Below the pieces are notes generated by a model. The model made no database searches and was not told where the DNA came from. It was given only the letters and a program-made list of their open reading frames with translations. Both the position numbers and the translations under genes were made by a program. From NCBI RefSeq assembly GCF_017742835.1, contig NZ_CP072392.1, forward strand, positions 4,834,080 through 4,898,079: 64,000 nt of DNA. The letters are read 5' to 3'. Positions 27,977 to 37,104 of this stretch are shown here, piece after piece (the first letter of the stretch is position 1; each line of letters begins with the position of its first letter). This stretch comes from Aquabacter sp. L1I39 (GTDB lineage Bacteria; Pseudomonadota; Alphaproteobacteria; Rhizobiales; Xanthobacteraceae).

Positions 27977-28795
27977 CTATTGGGCGGCGGCCGCCCGCTC
28001 TTCAGCCTCGCGGACCTTTTCCTGATGCTTGGTGACCACGGAGGCGATGAGAACCACCACTGTGACGATGGCGATGAGGATGGTGCAAGCCGCGTTGATT
28101 TCCGGCGTCACGCCCAGGCGCACCTGTGAATAGATGCGCATGGGCAAGGTGGTCGCTCCCGGGCCCGTGGTGAAGCTGGCAATCACCAGGTCATCCATGG
28201 AAAGCGTGAAGGCCAGCAGGAAGCCCGACACCACCGCTGGCAGGATCAGTGGCAGCGTGATGATGAAGAAGGTCTTGAAAGGCGTGCAACCAAGATCGAG
28301 CGCCGCTTCTTCCAGCGAGCGGTCGAAGGTGACGAGCCGCGACTGCACCACCACCGCAACGAAGCACATGGTGAAGGTGATGTGCGCCAGCGTGATGGTC
28401 CAGAAGCCACGCTCGAAGCCGATGGCCACGAACAGCAGCAGTAGCGATAGGCCGGTGATGACTTCCGGCATCACGAGCGGCGCATAGGTCATGCCCGAGA
28501 ACAGGGTCCGGCCGAAGAAGCGGCCGTAACGGGTGAGCGCCAGCGCCGCCATGGTACCGAGAACCGTGGCAATGAGCGAGGAGATGAAGGCCACACGCAG
28601 CGTCACCCATGCGGCGTCGAGCAATTGCTCATTTTCCAGCAGCGAAGCGTACCACTGCAAGGAGAAGCCTGCCCACACCGTGACGAGACGCGAGGCGTTG
28701 AAGGAATAGATCACCAGCAACAGGATCGGGATGTAGAGAAAAGCGAAGCCGGCGACGATGGACGTCACGTTGAACCAGGACATGCCTTTGTTCAT
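27977..28795 (-). CDS. potI: Polyamine ABC transporter permease (PotI type)
   Basis: A 272-residue inner-membrane permease with six helices. The EAA loop signature is EEAALDLGCTPFKTFFIITLPLILPAV (near residues 157-183), which contacts the ATPase. ALTLSMDD and the MRIYSQVRLGVTPEINAACT segment are typical of the PotI/PotC group. The ATG overlaps the stop of the upstream permease gene (ATGA), so the two subunits are translated in step. The C-terminus ends in a charged tail (TKHQEKVREAEERAAAAQ) slightly longer than usual. Confidence 0.88.
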   Translation of the reverse strand: MNKGMSWFNVTSIVAGFAFLYIPILLLVIYSFNASRLVTVWAGFSLQWYASLLENEQLLDAAWVTLRVAFISSLIATVLGTMAALALTRYGRFFGRTLFSGMTYAPLVMPEVITGLSLLLLFVAIGFERGFWTITLAHITFTMCFVAVVVQSRLVTFDRSLEEAALDLGCTPFKTFFIITLPLILPAVVSGFLLAFTLSMDDLVIASFTTGPGATTLPMRIYSQVRLGVTPEINAACTILIAIVTVVVLIASVVTKHQEKVREAEERAAAAQ

Positions 28796-29709
28796 TTTCC
28801 CGCCTCCAGCTGGCGTGCCTGGATATTCTGGTAGATCACGATCGGGACCACCAGCACCAAGAGCAGAAGCACCGCCACTGCCGAGGAGGAGGTCCAGGAC
28901 CGGTTCACCGTGAACTCGGTCCACAGCGACTTGCCGATCATCATGGTGTCGGAGCCACCCAGCAGATCCGGGATCACGAACTCGCCCACCGCCGGAATGA
29001 AGCACAAGAGCGCACCCGCCGCGACGCCCGGCAAAGAGAGAGGAAAGGTGATGAGCCAGAAGGCCTTCAGCGGAGTGCAGCCAAGATCCTGCGCAGCCTC
29101 CAGCAAGGTGCCGTCCAGCTTTTCCAGGGCCGAATAGAGCGGCAGCACCATGAAGGGCAGGTAGGAATAGACAATGCCGATATAGACCGCGAGGTCGGTA
29201 TTGAGGATCTGCAGTGGTTCATCAATCAGCCCCACCGCCTGGAGCGCCTGATTGAGAAGGCCTTCGGGCGACAGGATCCCGATCCAGGCATAGACCCGGA
29301 TCAGGAATGAGGTCCAGAAGGGCAGGATGATCAGCATCAGCAGCGTTGGCTGGATGCTTCGCGAGGCCCGCGCCATGCCATAGGCGATAGGATACCCCAC
29401 CAGCAGCAGAAGTATGGTGGAGATGGAGGCAATGACGAGACTGGAGCCGTAGGCACCCAGAAACTCATTGTCCCCATCCAGCACGTAAAAGTAATTGGAA
29501 AAGGACAGCTGCGACACGAAGTCCAAAAAGCCGGACCAGCCCTTGGAGAGATCGAGTAACGGCGTGTAAGGCGGCGACGCGATCACATCCTGCGACAGGC
29601 TGATCTTCATCACGATGAAGAACGGCACCAGGAACAGCAGCAGCAACCAAATATAGGGAATGGCGATGACGAAGAATCGTCCGCGTCCCTTTTCACCCGC
29701 CATGGCCAT
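28792..29709 (-). CDS. potH: Polyamine ABC transporter permease (PotH type)
   Basis: A 305-residue permease with six helices and the EAA loop LLEAAQDLGCTPLKAFWLITFPLSLPGV near residue 200. GEFVIPDLLGGSDTMMIGKSLWTEF is a segment characteristic of PotB/PotH subunits of spermidine/putrescine importers. The start chosen is the first ATG of MAMAGEKGR, preceded by GAAAAGGGGGCGCCC; the ATG two codons on is possible. The 93-nt gap to potG has only a weak inverted repeat. Confidence 0.88.
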   Translation of the reverse strand: MAMAGEKGRGRFFVIAIPYIWLLLLFLVPFFIVMKISLSQDVIASPPYTPLLDLSKGWSGFLDFVSQLSFSNYFYVLDGDNEFLGAYGSSLVIASISTILLLLVGYPIAYGMARASRSIQPTLLMLIILPFWTSFLIRVYAWIGILSPEGLLNQALQAVGLIDEPLQILNTDLAVYIGIVYSYLPFMVLPLYSALEKLDGTLLEAAQDLGCTPLKAFWLITFPLSLPGVAAGALLCFIPAVGEFVIPDLLGGSDTMMIGKSLWTEFTVNRSWTSSSAVAVLLLLVLVVPIVIYQNIQARQLEAGK

Positions 29710-29802
29710 GGGCGCCCCCTTTTCATCCTCGCGGTCGACGGCCGGCCCGCTCGGACCCGGCCTTCCCAAAAGCCTCCCGCTATGGCGGGAGACGGCCTAG
29801 CT

Positions 29803-30963
29803 TCAGTTGCAGAGCACCACGCCCGCATGGGGAGCAAAGGTCACATAGACCTTGTCCTCCCAGGTGATGGGCCGCTCGACCACACGGGACTGGTTGGGCA
29901 GCGACACCTTGATGCGCGTACCGCATGGCGTTTCCACATGATAAATGGACAGGTCGCCCAGGTATCCGATGTCCCAGATGGTGCCCTCGAAGAGATTTTC
30001 CGTTCCCTCCGCTGGCGCTTCGAGTGAGATCCGCATCTTTTCCGGTCGCACGGCCAGGAAGACGGTATCACCCACCTTGGCGTCCACCGTCTGCGACATG
30101 CGGATGGGCGCGGATGTGAGCGGCGAGTGCAGCACCACCTCTCCCCCCGCACAGTTCACCACCTTGCAGTCGAGAATGTTCACATCACCAATGAAGTCCG
30201 CCACATAGCGGGTCGAGGGCTGCTCGTAGATGGTGGCGGGGGGCGCCACCTGAACGAGCTTGCCCTGGTTCATGACCGCGATGCGGTCGGCAACCGTCAT
30301 GGCTTCTTCCTGGTCGTGAGTCACGATCAGGAAGGTCATGCCGAGCTTCATCTGCAGGTCCATGAGCTCGAACTGGGTTTCCTCGCGCAGCTTCTTGTCG
30401 AGAGCGCCCAGCGGCTCGTCCAGCAAGAGGACCTTCGGCCGGTTGGCCACCGCGCGGGCGAGCGCCACGCGCTGGCGCTGGCCGCCGGACAATTGGTGCG
30501 GCTTGCGCTTGGCAAACTTCTCCAACTTCACCAGGGCCAGCATCTCCTCAACCCGCTGCGTCACCTCGCCCTTGGGCAAGCCGGCCTGACGCGGACCGAA
30601 GGCGATGTTGTCGGCGACGCTCATGTGCGGGAACAGAGCGTAAGACTGGAACATCATGTTCGCTGGCCGTTGATAGGGCGGCACGCCCACCAGGTCCTGG
30701 CCCGCAAGGGTGACGCGTCCTTCGGTCGGCTCATCGAAACCGGCGAGCATGCGCATCAAAGTGGTCTTGCCGCAGCCGGAGGGCCCGAGAAGGGCGAAGA
30801 ATTCGCGCTCGTAGATGTCGATGCTGACATTGTTGACGGCGACGAAATCGCCGAAGCGCTTGATCACATTCTCAAACCGGATCAGCGGCGTGGCCGAAGG
30901 GTCGGCCCAGGGGGCGAAGGTGCGCCGCACGGCGCCGATGGTCTGAGTCCGTGGTTTCGACAT
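29803..30963 (-). CDS. potG: Polyamine ABC transporter ATP-binding protein (PotG type)
   Basis: A 386-residue ATPase subunit: Walker A GPSGCGKT (residues 60-67), Q-loop FQSYALFPHM, signature LSGGQRQRVALARA near 164, and Walker B VLLLDEPLGALD. The H-loop is IVTHDQEEAM, followed by a C-terminal TOBE domain (from about 310) as in PotA/PotG. It heads the potG-potH-potI operon. The periplasmic binding protein (PotF/PotD) that completes such importers is not encoded beside it; upstream comes a gap and then the tRNA gene on the other strand. Confidence 0.9.
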   Translation of the reverse strand: MSKPRTQTIGAVRRTFAPWADPSATPLIRFENVIKRFGDFVAVNNVSIDIYEREFFALLGPSGCGKTTLMRMLAGFDEPTEGRVTLAGQDLVGVPPYQRPANMMFQSYALFPHMSVADNIAFGPRQAGLPKGEVTQRVEEMLALVKLEKFAKRKPHQLSGGQRQRVALARAVANRPKVLLLDEPLGALDKKLREETQFELMDLQMKLGMTFLIVTHDQEEAMTVADRIAVMNQGKLVQVAPPATIYEQPSTRYVADFIGDVNILDCKVVNCAGGEVVLHSPLTSAPIRMSQTVDAKVGDTVFLAVRPEKMRISLEAPAEGTENLFEGTIWDIGYLGDLSIYHVETPCGTRIKVSLPNQSRVVERPITWEDKVYVTFAPHAGVVLCN

Positions 30964-31187
30964 GAGCCCCGCTTCCCCTCGTTGCCGCACGGTAGGAGGC
31001 TAGCTTGCGCCGCCGTCATGCTCAAGTCATGTGCAAGCGCAAAAATGATGCGTTGCAGCGCGAGCGGAGAGAGGATCTGTGGGTAAGCAAGCTTGCCGTC
31101 AGTTCCGCAGTCGGCAAGGCTTGCACCACCCGCCGGCTTGTGGCAGGAACAGCCCGCTCGCGACGGAAACGTTCGTCGCCGCCAGTC

Positions 31188-31262
<75 letters not shown>

Positions 31263-31367
31263 TCCTAAGCCTTTCAAAATACAAGCGAACGACGTTGGCC
31301 AAAGCGGGCCGAAGCGTGTCGAACGGCTTTTGTCCCGCGTCTTTACTCGTGGAGGCGGCTCCGCGGC

Positions 31368-31393
31368 CGCCCCGCCTTAGTCCAGGCGGGGCG
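31368..31393 (-). terminator. Hairpin across the stop codon of the P-type ATPase gene
   Basis: 9-bp inverted repeat (CGCCCCGCC / GGCGGGGCG) with an 8-nt loop that contains the TAA stop of the minus-strand ATPase gene. There is no T-run afterwards. It may aid termination or protect the 3' end. Confidence 0.4.
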
Positions 31394-33578
31394 AGAGGAG
31401 GCGCAGGGCGTTGAGGGTGACGAGGACGGTGGCCCCCGTATCGGCGAGAATGGCGGGCCATAGGCCAGTGATGCTGGCAATGGTTGTCACCAGAAAAATC
31501 GCCTTCAGTCCCAGGGCAATGGCGATGTTCTGCGCGATGTTCTGCATCACCTGCCGAGACAGGCGGACCATGCGGGCGACATCCGCCACGCGGCCGTGCA
31601 GGATGGCCGCGTCGGCCGTTTCCAGGGCCACATCGGTGCCCCCACCCATGGCGATCCCAATATCGGCCGCGGCAAGCGCTGGGGCGTCATTGATGCCGTC
31701 GCCCACCTTCAGCACCACCTGGCCCTCGCTCTGCCATGCCAGCACCTGGCGCTGCTTGTCCTGGGGCAGCAGGCCCGCATGGGCCTCGATGCCGAGGGGG
31801 GCGGCGATGGCCGCAGCCGCCCGGGGATTGTCGCCGGTCAGCATGGCGGCGGAAATACCCATGTCCCTCAAGGCCCTGATGCCCTGCTCGGCATCCGACC
31901 GAAGACCATCGCGCAAGGCGAGGATGCCGGCTGGTGCACCATTGATGAGGAGCACGGCCACGGTTTTACCGTCATCGCTGAAGGCGGCGATCCGGGCCAC
32001 CTGCTCGGGCAGGAGAATCGACCGCTCGGTGGCGGCGCGAGGGGAGACCAGGGCGATACCCACCCCGTCCACAACACCGGCAACGCCTTGTCCCGGAATA
32101 GCTTTCACGCTGAAGACCGGGGGCACGGCAAGGCCCCTCTCTCCGGCGGCAGACAGGATGGCGGTGGCCAGCGGATGGCTTGAGCCGGTCTCCACCGCTG
32201 CGGCGAGCGCCAGCACGTCGTCGTCGGTGCGGCCAAGCCCGACGATGTCCGTCACCACCGGCCGTCCTTCGGTGAGCGTCCCGGTCTTATCGAAGGCCAC
32301 CAAAGTGGCTTGGCGCAAGCGTTCCAGCACCGCGCCGCCCTTCATCAGGAGGCCGCGCCGGGCACCGGCCGCCAGGCCCGCGGCGATGGCGGCGGGGGTG
32401 GAGATGACCAGCGCGCAGGGGCAGCCGATCAGCAGAACGGCAAGGCCGCGATAGGTCCAATCTCCCCAAGCCTGTCCGTAGACCAGGGGTGGCACCAGCG
32501 CCACCAGGGCGCCGGCCACCAGCACCAAGGGCGTGTAATAGCGGGAGAATTTGTCGATGAAGCGTTCGGTGGGTGCCTTGCTTTCCTGGGCCTCCTCCAC
32601 CAACTTCACAATGCGGGCAATGGTGTTGTCGGCGGCGGCGGCCGTGACTTCCACCTTCAGGCCCGCCTCGCCATTGATGGTGCCAGCGAACACGGTATCG
32701 CCGGGCGCCTTGAGCTTGGGCATGCTTTCGCCGGTGACGGGGGCTTCGTCGACGGCACTTTCCCCTTCCAGAACAAGACCATCCGCCGCGATCCTGTCGC
32801 CGGGGCGCACCAGGATGACGGCGCCGGGGATCAGCGTTTCCGCCGGCACTTCGCGCGCGCTGCCGTCCTCCTGAAGCAACGCCGTCTTGGGCAGGAGGGC
32901 AGTGAGGCCAGCGATGCTGGCGCGGGCGCGACTTGCGGCAACTCCTTCCAAAATCTCGCCAATCAGGAACAGGAACACCACCGCGGCAGCCTCTTCCGCA
33001 GCCCCGATTGCCACGGCGCCGACCGCCGCAATGGTCATCAAGGTCTCGATGGTGAAGGGTGCGCCGGCGCGGGCGGCGGCCAGGGCGCGGCGGGCGATGG
33101 GGAGCAGGCCCACCAGCAGGGCGGCGAGGAAGACCCACAGGTCGGACGCCGGCCAGATGCGGCCGGACATCCAGGCCAGAACAATGGCGAGGCCGCAGAT
33201 CACCGCTTGGCGCGCCTTGCGGCTGCGCCACCAAGGGGCGGCGGCGGGCGCGACGGCGGCGGGAGCATGGGAATGGTCGTGCGGGGGCGCGGGCGCATGA
33301 TCGGCATGCGCGTGGGCGCAGCAGGGCGCGGCTTGTGTGGTGGGGGAAGCGGCATTGGCCGGCCTCACCCCATAGCCGAGCCCGGCCACCTGCCGGGTCA
33401 CCCGGTCCGCCTCAAAGCCTTGACCATGCTCCACAATCAGCGTCCCCGCCTGGACCGAGACAGACGCCGCCGCGACGCCGGGAAGGCGGCGCACGGCGGT
33501 TTCGATCTTCAAGGCGCAGGAGGCGCAATCCATGCCCTCGACGCGAAAACGGGTGGTGGCGGACGACGCCTGCGACAT
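31377..33578 (-). CDS. zntA: Heavy-metal P1B-type ATPase (Zn/Cd/Pb exporter)
   Basis: A 733-residue metal exporter. The N-terminal heavy-metal-associated domain has GMDCASC (Cys18, Cys21). A His-rich linker (CCAHAHADHAPAPPHDHSH) precedes eight transmembrane helices, with the transport motif CPC in LIGCPCALVISTP near 384. The phosphorylation motif is DKTGTLT near 430, and the hinge is VGDGINDAPALAAADIGIAMG. The CPC with the His-rich linker and the ZntA/CadA-like region suggest Zn, Cd or Pb rather than Cu; the exact metal is inferred. It diverges from a MerR-type regulator across a 19-bp palindrome with MerR-type promoter spacing. The ATG is chosen where the HMA domain begins. Confidence 0.92.
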   Translation of the reverse strand: MSQASSATTRFRVEGMDCASCALKIETAVRRLPGVAAASVSVQAGTLIVEHGQGFEADRVTRQVAGLGYGVRPANAASPTTQAAPCCAHAHADHAPAPPHDHSHAPAAVAPAAAPWWRSRKARQAVICGLAIVLAWMSGRIWPASDLWVFLAALLVGLLPIARRALAAARAGAPFTIETLMTIAAVGAVAIGAAEEAAAVVFLFLIGEILEGVAASRARASIAGLTALLPKTALLQEDGSAREVPAETLIPGAVILVRPGDRIAADGLVLEGESAVDEAPVTGESMPKLKAPGDTVFAGTINGEAGLKVEVTAAAADNTIARIVKLVEEAQESKAPTERFIDKFSRYYTPLVLVAGALVALVPPLVYGQAWGDWTYRGLAVLLIGCPCALVISTPAAIAAGLAAGARRGLLMKGGAVLERLRQATLVAFDKTGTLTEGRPVVTDIVGLGRTDDDVLALAAAVETGSSHPLATAILSAAGERGLAVPPVFSVKAIPGQGVAGVVDGVGIALVSPRAATERSILLPEQVARIAAFSDDGKTVAVLLINGAPAGILALRDGLRSDAEQGIRALRDMGISAAMLTGDNPRAAAAIAAPLGIEAHAGLLPQDKQRQVLAWQSEGQVVLKVGDGINDAPALAAADIGIAMGGGTDVALETADAAILHGRVADVARMVRLSRQVMQNIAQNIAIALGLKAIFLVTTIASITGLWPAILADTGATVLVTLNALRLLSPRLD

Positions 33579-33634
33579 GGCCGAACTCCATCTGGGGCCG
33601 CTGGGGCGCTTGTGGAACCGGCAGGGTGGGTACA

Positions 33635-33653
33635 TCCTCCAGTGACTGGAGGA
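33635..33653. promoter_or_regulatory. MerR-type operator/promoter for the metal ATPase
   Basis: Perfect palindrome TCCTCCAGTGACTGGAGGA (9+1+9) between the divergent ATPase and MerR genes. On the minus strand it lies in a stretched spacer: TTGCTC as -35 and TACCCA as -10 can be placed 19 bp apart around it. MerR-family promoters use exactly this layout, in which the regulator untwists the overlong spacer when it binds metal. It also lies 11 nt ahead of the merR start codon, so autoregulation is likely. Confidence 0.85.
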
Positions 33654-33664
33654 GCAAGAGGAAA

Positions 33665-34099
33665 ATGGCGGAACTGGACTATTCCATCGGGGAGGCGGCA
33701 AAGTTAAGTGGTATAAAAATACCTACAATCCGCTATTACGAGGAGATCGGCCTGCTGGCGGCAGTGGCGCGCAGCGAGGGAAACCGGCGCTTTTATGGGG
33801 CGGACGACCTGCGCCGGCTCGCCTTCATCCGCCATGCGCGCGAGCTGGGCTTTCCCATGGACGAGATCCGTACCCTGTTGAAATTGCAGGATGATCCTGA
33901 CCAATCCTGCGCTACGGCCGATGCCATCGCCACCGCCCGGCTCCAGGATGTGGAGCGCCGGATCGCCCGGTTGGAGCGGCTCCGGAGCGAGTTGCGCAAG
34001 ATGGTGGAGCAATGTGCCGCGGGGCGGGTGGGGGAGTGCCGGGTGATCGAGACCTTGGCCGATTCGACCCACACCCATGGACGGCTCGCCGACGAATAG
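33665..34099 (+). CDS. MerR-family metal-responsive regulator (ZntR/CadR/PbrR group)
   Basis: A 144-residue regulator. The winged helix is YSIGEAAKLSGIKIPTIRYYEEIGLL (residues 6-31), followed by RFYGADDLRRLAFIRHARELGFPMDEIRTLL, then a long dimerisation helix. Metal-site Cys are Cys82, Cys117 and Cys125, with His136 and His138 in the tail. The Cys82/Cys117 pair and the third Cys fit the divalent-metal (Zn, Cd, Pb) branch, not CueR. The frame is open far upstream, but the ATG here has AAGAGGA before it and begins the conserved part. It should activate the divergent exporter gene. Confidence 0.92.
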   Translation: MAELDYSIGEAAKLSGIKIPTIRYYEEIGLLAAVARSEGNRRFYGADDLRRLAFIRHARELGFPMDEIRTLLKLQDDPDQSCATADAIATARLQDVERRIARLERLRSELRKMVEQCAAGRVGECRVIETLADSTHTHGRLADE

Positions 34100-34364
34100 G
34101 GCCAAAATGGCCGGTGATCTCGGCTTGGACGCCACGGAACAAGGGTGGATCAAGGCGCCGGACGGCCTGAACTGGGCTTGGCCGGGTTCCCGCGCCACGC
34201 AGGCCCCTCTCCTGCCCCCTCCGTCCCCTCCGACGCCCGACCTGCCGCCAAAGAGGCCACCGCCAAGCTGCACGTTCCCGTGAGGGGGACGCCCGCCCTT
34301 GCCATTCCCCATCGCCCGGGGACACCTTGCCCCAACCAGCGACCCGCGACCACGGAGCGACAGA

Positions 34365-35417
34365 ATGTGGCAGCCGCCCCGACCACCCGCGAACGAAGCC
34401 GAACGCCTCCGGGTGCTGGCCGCCTGCAACATCATGGATACCGGGCAGGATGAGCGGTTCGACCGGCTGACCCGCCTCGCCACCGCGCTCTATCAGGTGG
34501 ATGTGGCCTTCCTGTCCTTCATCGACGATGCGTACCAGTGGATGAAGGCGATGTCCGGCCCCGGTCTGGCGCCGGTGATCGAGCGGCGGCGGACGGTGTG
34601 CAACCTCATCGTCGAGAGCGGCCAACCGCTGGTGGTGGGGGACCTTCACACGGACCCGCGCCTCGTCGGCCATCCGGTGGCGGCCTCTTTGCCGTTCCGC
34701 TTCTATGCGGGGGTGCCGCTGATGATGGCGCCGGACCTGGCGGTGGGCACGCTGTGTGTGCTCGGAGCGGCCGTGCGGGAGACCTCGGGCGTCGACATCG
34801 CCCCTCTCACCGACCTCGGCGCCATCGCCATGGACGAGCTGGACTTGTGGAAGATCAACCAGGACCTGAAGCGCCGCGCCGACACCGATTCCCTGACCGG
34901 CCTCGGCAATCGCCGGGCCTTCGACGAGGAACTGGAGCGGGCCGGCCGGCGGGCGCGGCGCACTGGCGCTCCGGTCTCGCTGCTGCTGGTCGACCTCGAC
35001 CACTTCAAGGCGGTCAATGACGTGTCGGGCCATCCGGCCGGCGATGCGGTGCTGCGACGGGCGGGACAGCGTTTGGGCCAAGCGGTGCACCGGGCCGACG
35101 ACATGGCCGCCCGCTATGGCGGCGAGGAATTCGCCATCCTCCTGCCGGGAACCGACGCTGCGGGCGCCGCCGTGCTGGCGGAGGCCATTCGGGCCGACAT
35201 CGCGGCGGCCGACATGCCCCATCCGCTCACCGGACGCGTCACCGCCAGCATCGGCGCGGCGACTCACCAGGGCGCGGCCGCCGACACGGATCGCCTGGTG
35301 GCGGAGGCCGACCGTGCCCTTTATCGGGCCAAGGCGCTGGGGCGGGACCGGGTGGTGCTGTTCGAGGCCATGGGCGAGGCCTTGACCCCCGCGGCCCTGG
35401 CCGGCGCGGAAGGGTGA
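34365..35417 (+). CDS. GAF-GGDEF diguanylate cyclase
   Basis: A 350-residue soluble protein. The GAF domain (about residues 10-165: RLTRLATALYQVDVAFLSFID...YAGVPLM) should bind a small ligand. The GGDEF domain (about 180-340) has DSLTGLGNRRAFDEEL and the active-site loop YGGEEF near 252. RADD precedes the loop by five residues, matching the RxxD inhibitory I-site, so both catalysis and product inhibition by c-di-GMP should work. The ATG follows GGAGCGACAGA. An EAL protein that could oppose it lies at 60580, but nothing links the two directly. Confidence 0.9.
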   Translation: MWQPPRPPANEAERLRVLAACNIMDTGQDERFDRLTRLATALYQVDVAFLSFIDDAYQWMKAMSGPGLAPVIERRRTVCNLIVESGQPLVVGDLHTDPRLVGHPVAASLPFRFYAGVPLMMAPDLAVGTLCVLGAAVRETSGVDIAPLTDLGAIAMDELDLWKINQDLKRRADTDSLTGLGNRRAFDEELERAGRRARRTGAPVSLLLVDLDHFKAVNDVSGHPAGDAVLRRAGQRLGQAVHRADDMAARYGGEEFAILLPGTDAAGAAVLAEAIRADIAAADMPHPLTGRVTASIGAATHQGAAADTDRLVAEADRALYRAKALGRDRVVLFEAMGEALTPAALAGAEG

Positions 35418-35431
35418 GGCGCCCATGAGAA

Positions 35432-35459
35432 AGGCCGCGACGCTCTCGCATCGCGGCCT
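35432..35459. terminator. Hairpin between GGDEF gene and dctA
   Basis: 9-bp stem (AGGCCGCGA / TCGCGGCCT) with a 10-nt loop in the convergent gap. On the minus strand it is followed by TTCTC. Either gene could end here; it is a weak bidirectional terminator candidate. Confidence 0.5.
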
Positions 35460-35556
35460 CCCCGGCTCCCCCGCAGGAACCGGTGTCGCGGCTTCGGCCC
35501 CTCACCGTCGGCCGCGGCGATCGCCCGGCGCCCTGCACGGCGCCGGAGCGGGGTGT

Positions 35557-36897
35557 TCAGTCGATGGCGTCCATATATTCCTCGGCCACCTTCATCTCAT
35601 GGCCAAGCGGAACCCGGCCGGAGAGGGCGGCAGCCAGGCGCGCCTCGTCCAATTCGCCTTCCCAGCGAGCCACCACGATGGTGGCCACCGTGTTGCCGAT
35701 GAAATTGGTGATGGCCCGGCACTCGGACATGAAGCGGTCAATACCGAGAATGAGCGCCATGCCGCCAATCGGAACGGAAGGCACCACGGAGAGCGTGGCG
35801 GCGAGCGTGATGAAGCCCGCGCCGGTGATGCCCGCCGCGCCCTTGGAGGACAGCATGGCCACCAGCAGAAGCAGGATCTGATCCCACAGGCTGAGATGGA
35901 TGCCGGTGGCCTGGGCGATGAAGAGCGCCGCCAGCGTCATATAGATGTTGGTGCCGTCCAGGTTGAAGGAATAGCCGGTAGGCACCACGAGCCCAACCAC
36001 GGAGCGGTGGCAGCCCGCCTTCTCCATCTTTTCCATCAGGCTCGGCAGCGCGGCTTCCGAGGACGAGGTGCCGAGCACAAGGAGCAGCTCTTCCTTGATG
36101 TATTTCAGGAGCTTCCAGAGCGAGAAGCCGTTGTAGCGGGCGACCGCGCCGAGCACCACGAACACGAACAGGAACGAGGTGATGTAGAAGGTCACCAGCA
36201 GCATGGCCAGGCTCACGATAGAGCCGAGGCCGTAGCGGCCGATGGTGAAGGCCATGGCACCAAAGGCGCCGACGGGGGCCGCGCGCATCAGGATGGCCAC
36301 CAGGCGGAACATGCCCTGGGCAGTGGAGTGCAGCACGGTCAAAAGCGGCTCGGCCTTGTCGCCGATGCCGGCGAGCGCGATACCGAACAGAACCGCGAAG
36401 AACAGCACCTGGAGAATGTCACCGGAGGCCATGGCGCTAAACGGCGTCGCCGGGATGATGTTCATCAGGAAGCCGACGATGGTGGAATCGTGGGCCTTGG
36501 CGATGTAGTCGGCGGTCGCCTTGGGGTCCAGCGTCGCGGGATTGATGTTCATGCCCGCGCCGGGCTGCACCACATTGCCGACCACGAGGCCGATGATGAG
36601 CGCCAGGGTGGAAAAGGTGAGGAAGTAGATCATGGCCTTGCCGGCCACGCGCCCGACCTTGCCGAGGTCCCGCATGCCCGCGATGCCGCTGACCACGGTG
36701 AGGAAGATCACGGGGGCGATGACCATCTTCACCAGCTTGATGAAGGCATCGCCCAGGGGACGCAGTTCCACCGCGAACTTGGGGTAGAAGTGGCCCAGCA
36801 GGATGCCGAGAATGATGGCCACGAGCACCTGGAAATACAGGTGATGATGCAGCTTGCGACGCGCGGCCGGGGCCGGCGCCGGAACGGCGAGCGCCAT
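35557..36897 (-). CDS. dctA: C4-dicarboxylate:cation symporter
   Basis: A 446-residue inner-membrane transporter of the glutamate/dicarboxylate (DAACS) family that imports succinate, fumarate and malate. The sequence shows [19 protein letters not shown] near the N-terminus, the serine-rich re-entrant loop [17 protein letters not shown] near 280, and [16 protein letters not shown]. The substrate-binding segment includes [32 protein letters not shown] precedes the ATG. A sigma-54 promoter and two upstream palindromes sit between it and the divergent dctBD genes, the classical rhizobial arrangement. Confidence 0.96.
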   Translation of the reverse strand: MALAVPAPAPAARRKLHHHLYFQVLVAIILGILLGHFYPKFAVELRPLGDAFIKLVKMVIAPVIFLTVVSGIAGMRDLGKVGRVAGKAMIYFLTFSTLALIIGLVVGNVVQPGAGMNINPATLDPKATADYIAKAHDSTIVGFLMNIIPATPFSAMASGDILQVLFFAVLFGIALAGIGDKAEPLLTVLHSTAQGMFRLVAILMRAAPVGAFGAMAFTIGRYGLGSIVSLAMLLVTFYITSFLFVFVVLGAVARYNGFSLWKLLKYIKEELLLVLGTSSSEAALPSLMEKMEKAGCHRSVVGLVVPTGYSFNLDGTNIYMTLAALFIAQATGIHLSLWDQILLLLVAMLSSKGAAGITGAGFITLAATLSVVPSVPIGGMALILGIDRFMSECRAITNFIGNTVATIVVARWEGELDEARLAAALSGRVPLGHEMKVAEEYMDAID

Positions 36898-36990
36898 GGG
36901 CGTTTCTCCTTTGGGCCTTCGGCACCTCTTCAAACAGGGCGCCTTCGGGACCGGGTGAACGGACGAGGCGGATGCCTCGCGCCTCCTTCG

Positions 36991-37005
36991 GCAAGCCCCG
37001 TGCCA
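36991..37005 (-). promoter_or_regulatory. Sigma-54 promoter of dctA
   Basis: On the minus strand this reads TGGCACGGGGCTTGC, an exact match to the RpoN -24/-12 consensus TGGCAC-N5-TTGC. It lies 94 bp upstream of the dctA start codon, which puts the transcription start near 36980 with a leader of about 80 nt. The sigma-54 activator DctD is encoded in the divergent operon. Confidence 0.92.
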
Positions 37006-37086
37006 GGGCGCGCGGCATCAGGGGCTCGGAAACCCGCTTGAATTCACACGTCTTTTTGCCGTGTCGCTGCCGCTGATTTGACGCAA

Positions 37087-37104
37087 TGTGCGAAATTTCG
37101 CACA
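37087..37104. promoter_or_regulatory. Upstream activator site 1 for DctD (proposed)
   Basis: Perfect 18-bp palindrome TGTGCGAAATTTCGCACA, centred about 97 bp upstream of the middle of the sigma-54 promoter. Together with a second similar site 34 bp further (about three helical turns) it fits the tandem enhancer sites bound by DctD dimers upstream of rhizobial dctA. It overlaps the only normal start codon open to dctB. Confidence 0.8.

Noticed and set aside
33059..33664. Long N-terminal extension of the MerR regulator
   Set aside because: The extension runs antisense through the ATPase gene and across the MerR operator. The ATG at 33665 has a ribosome site and begins the conserved HTH.
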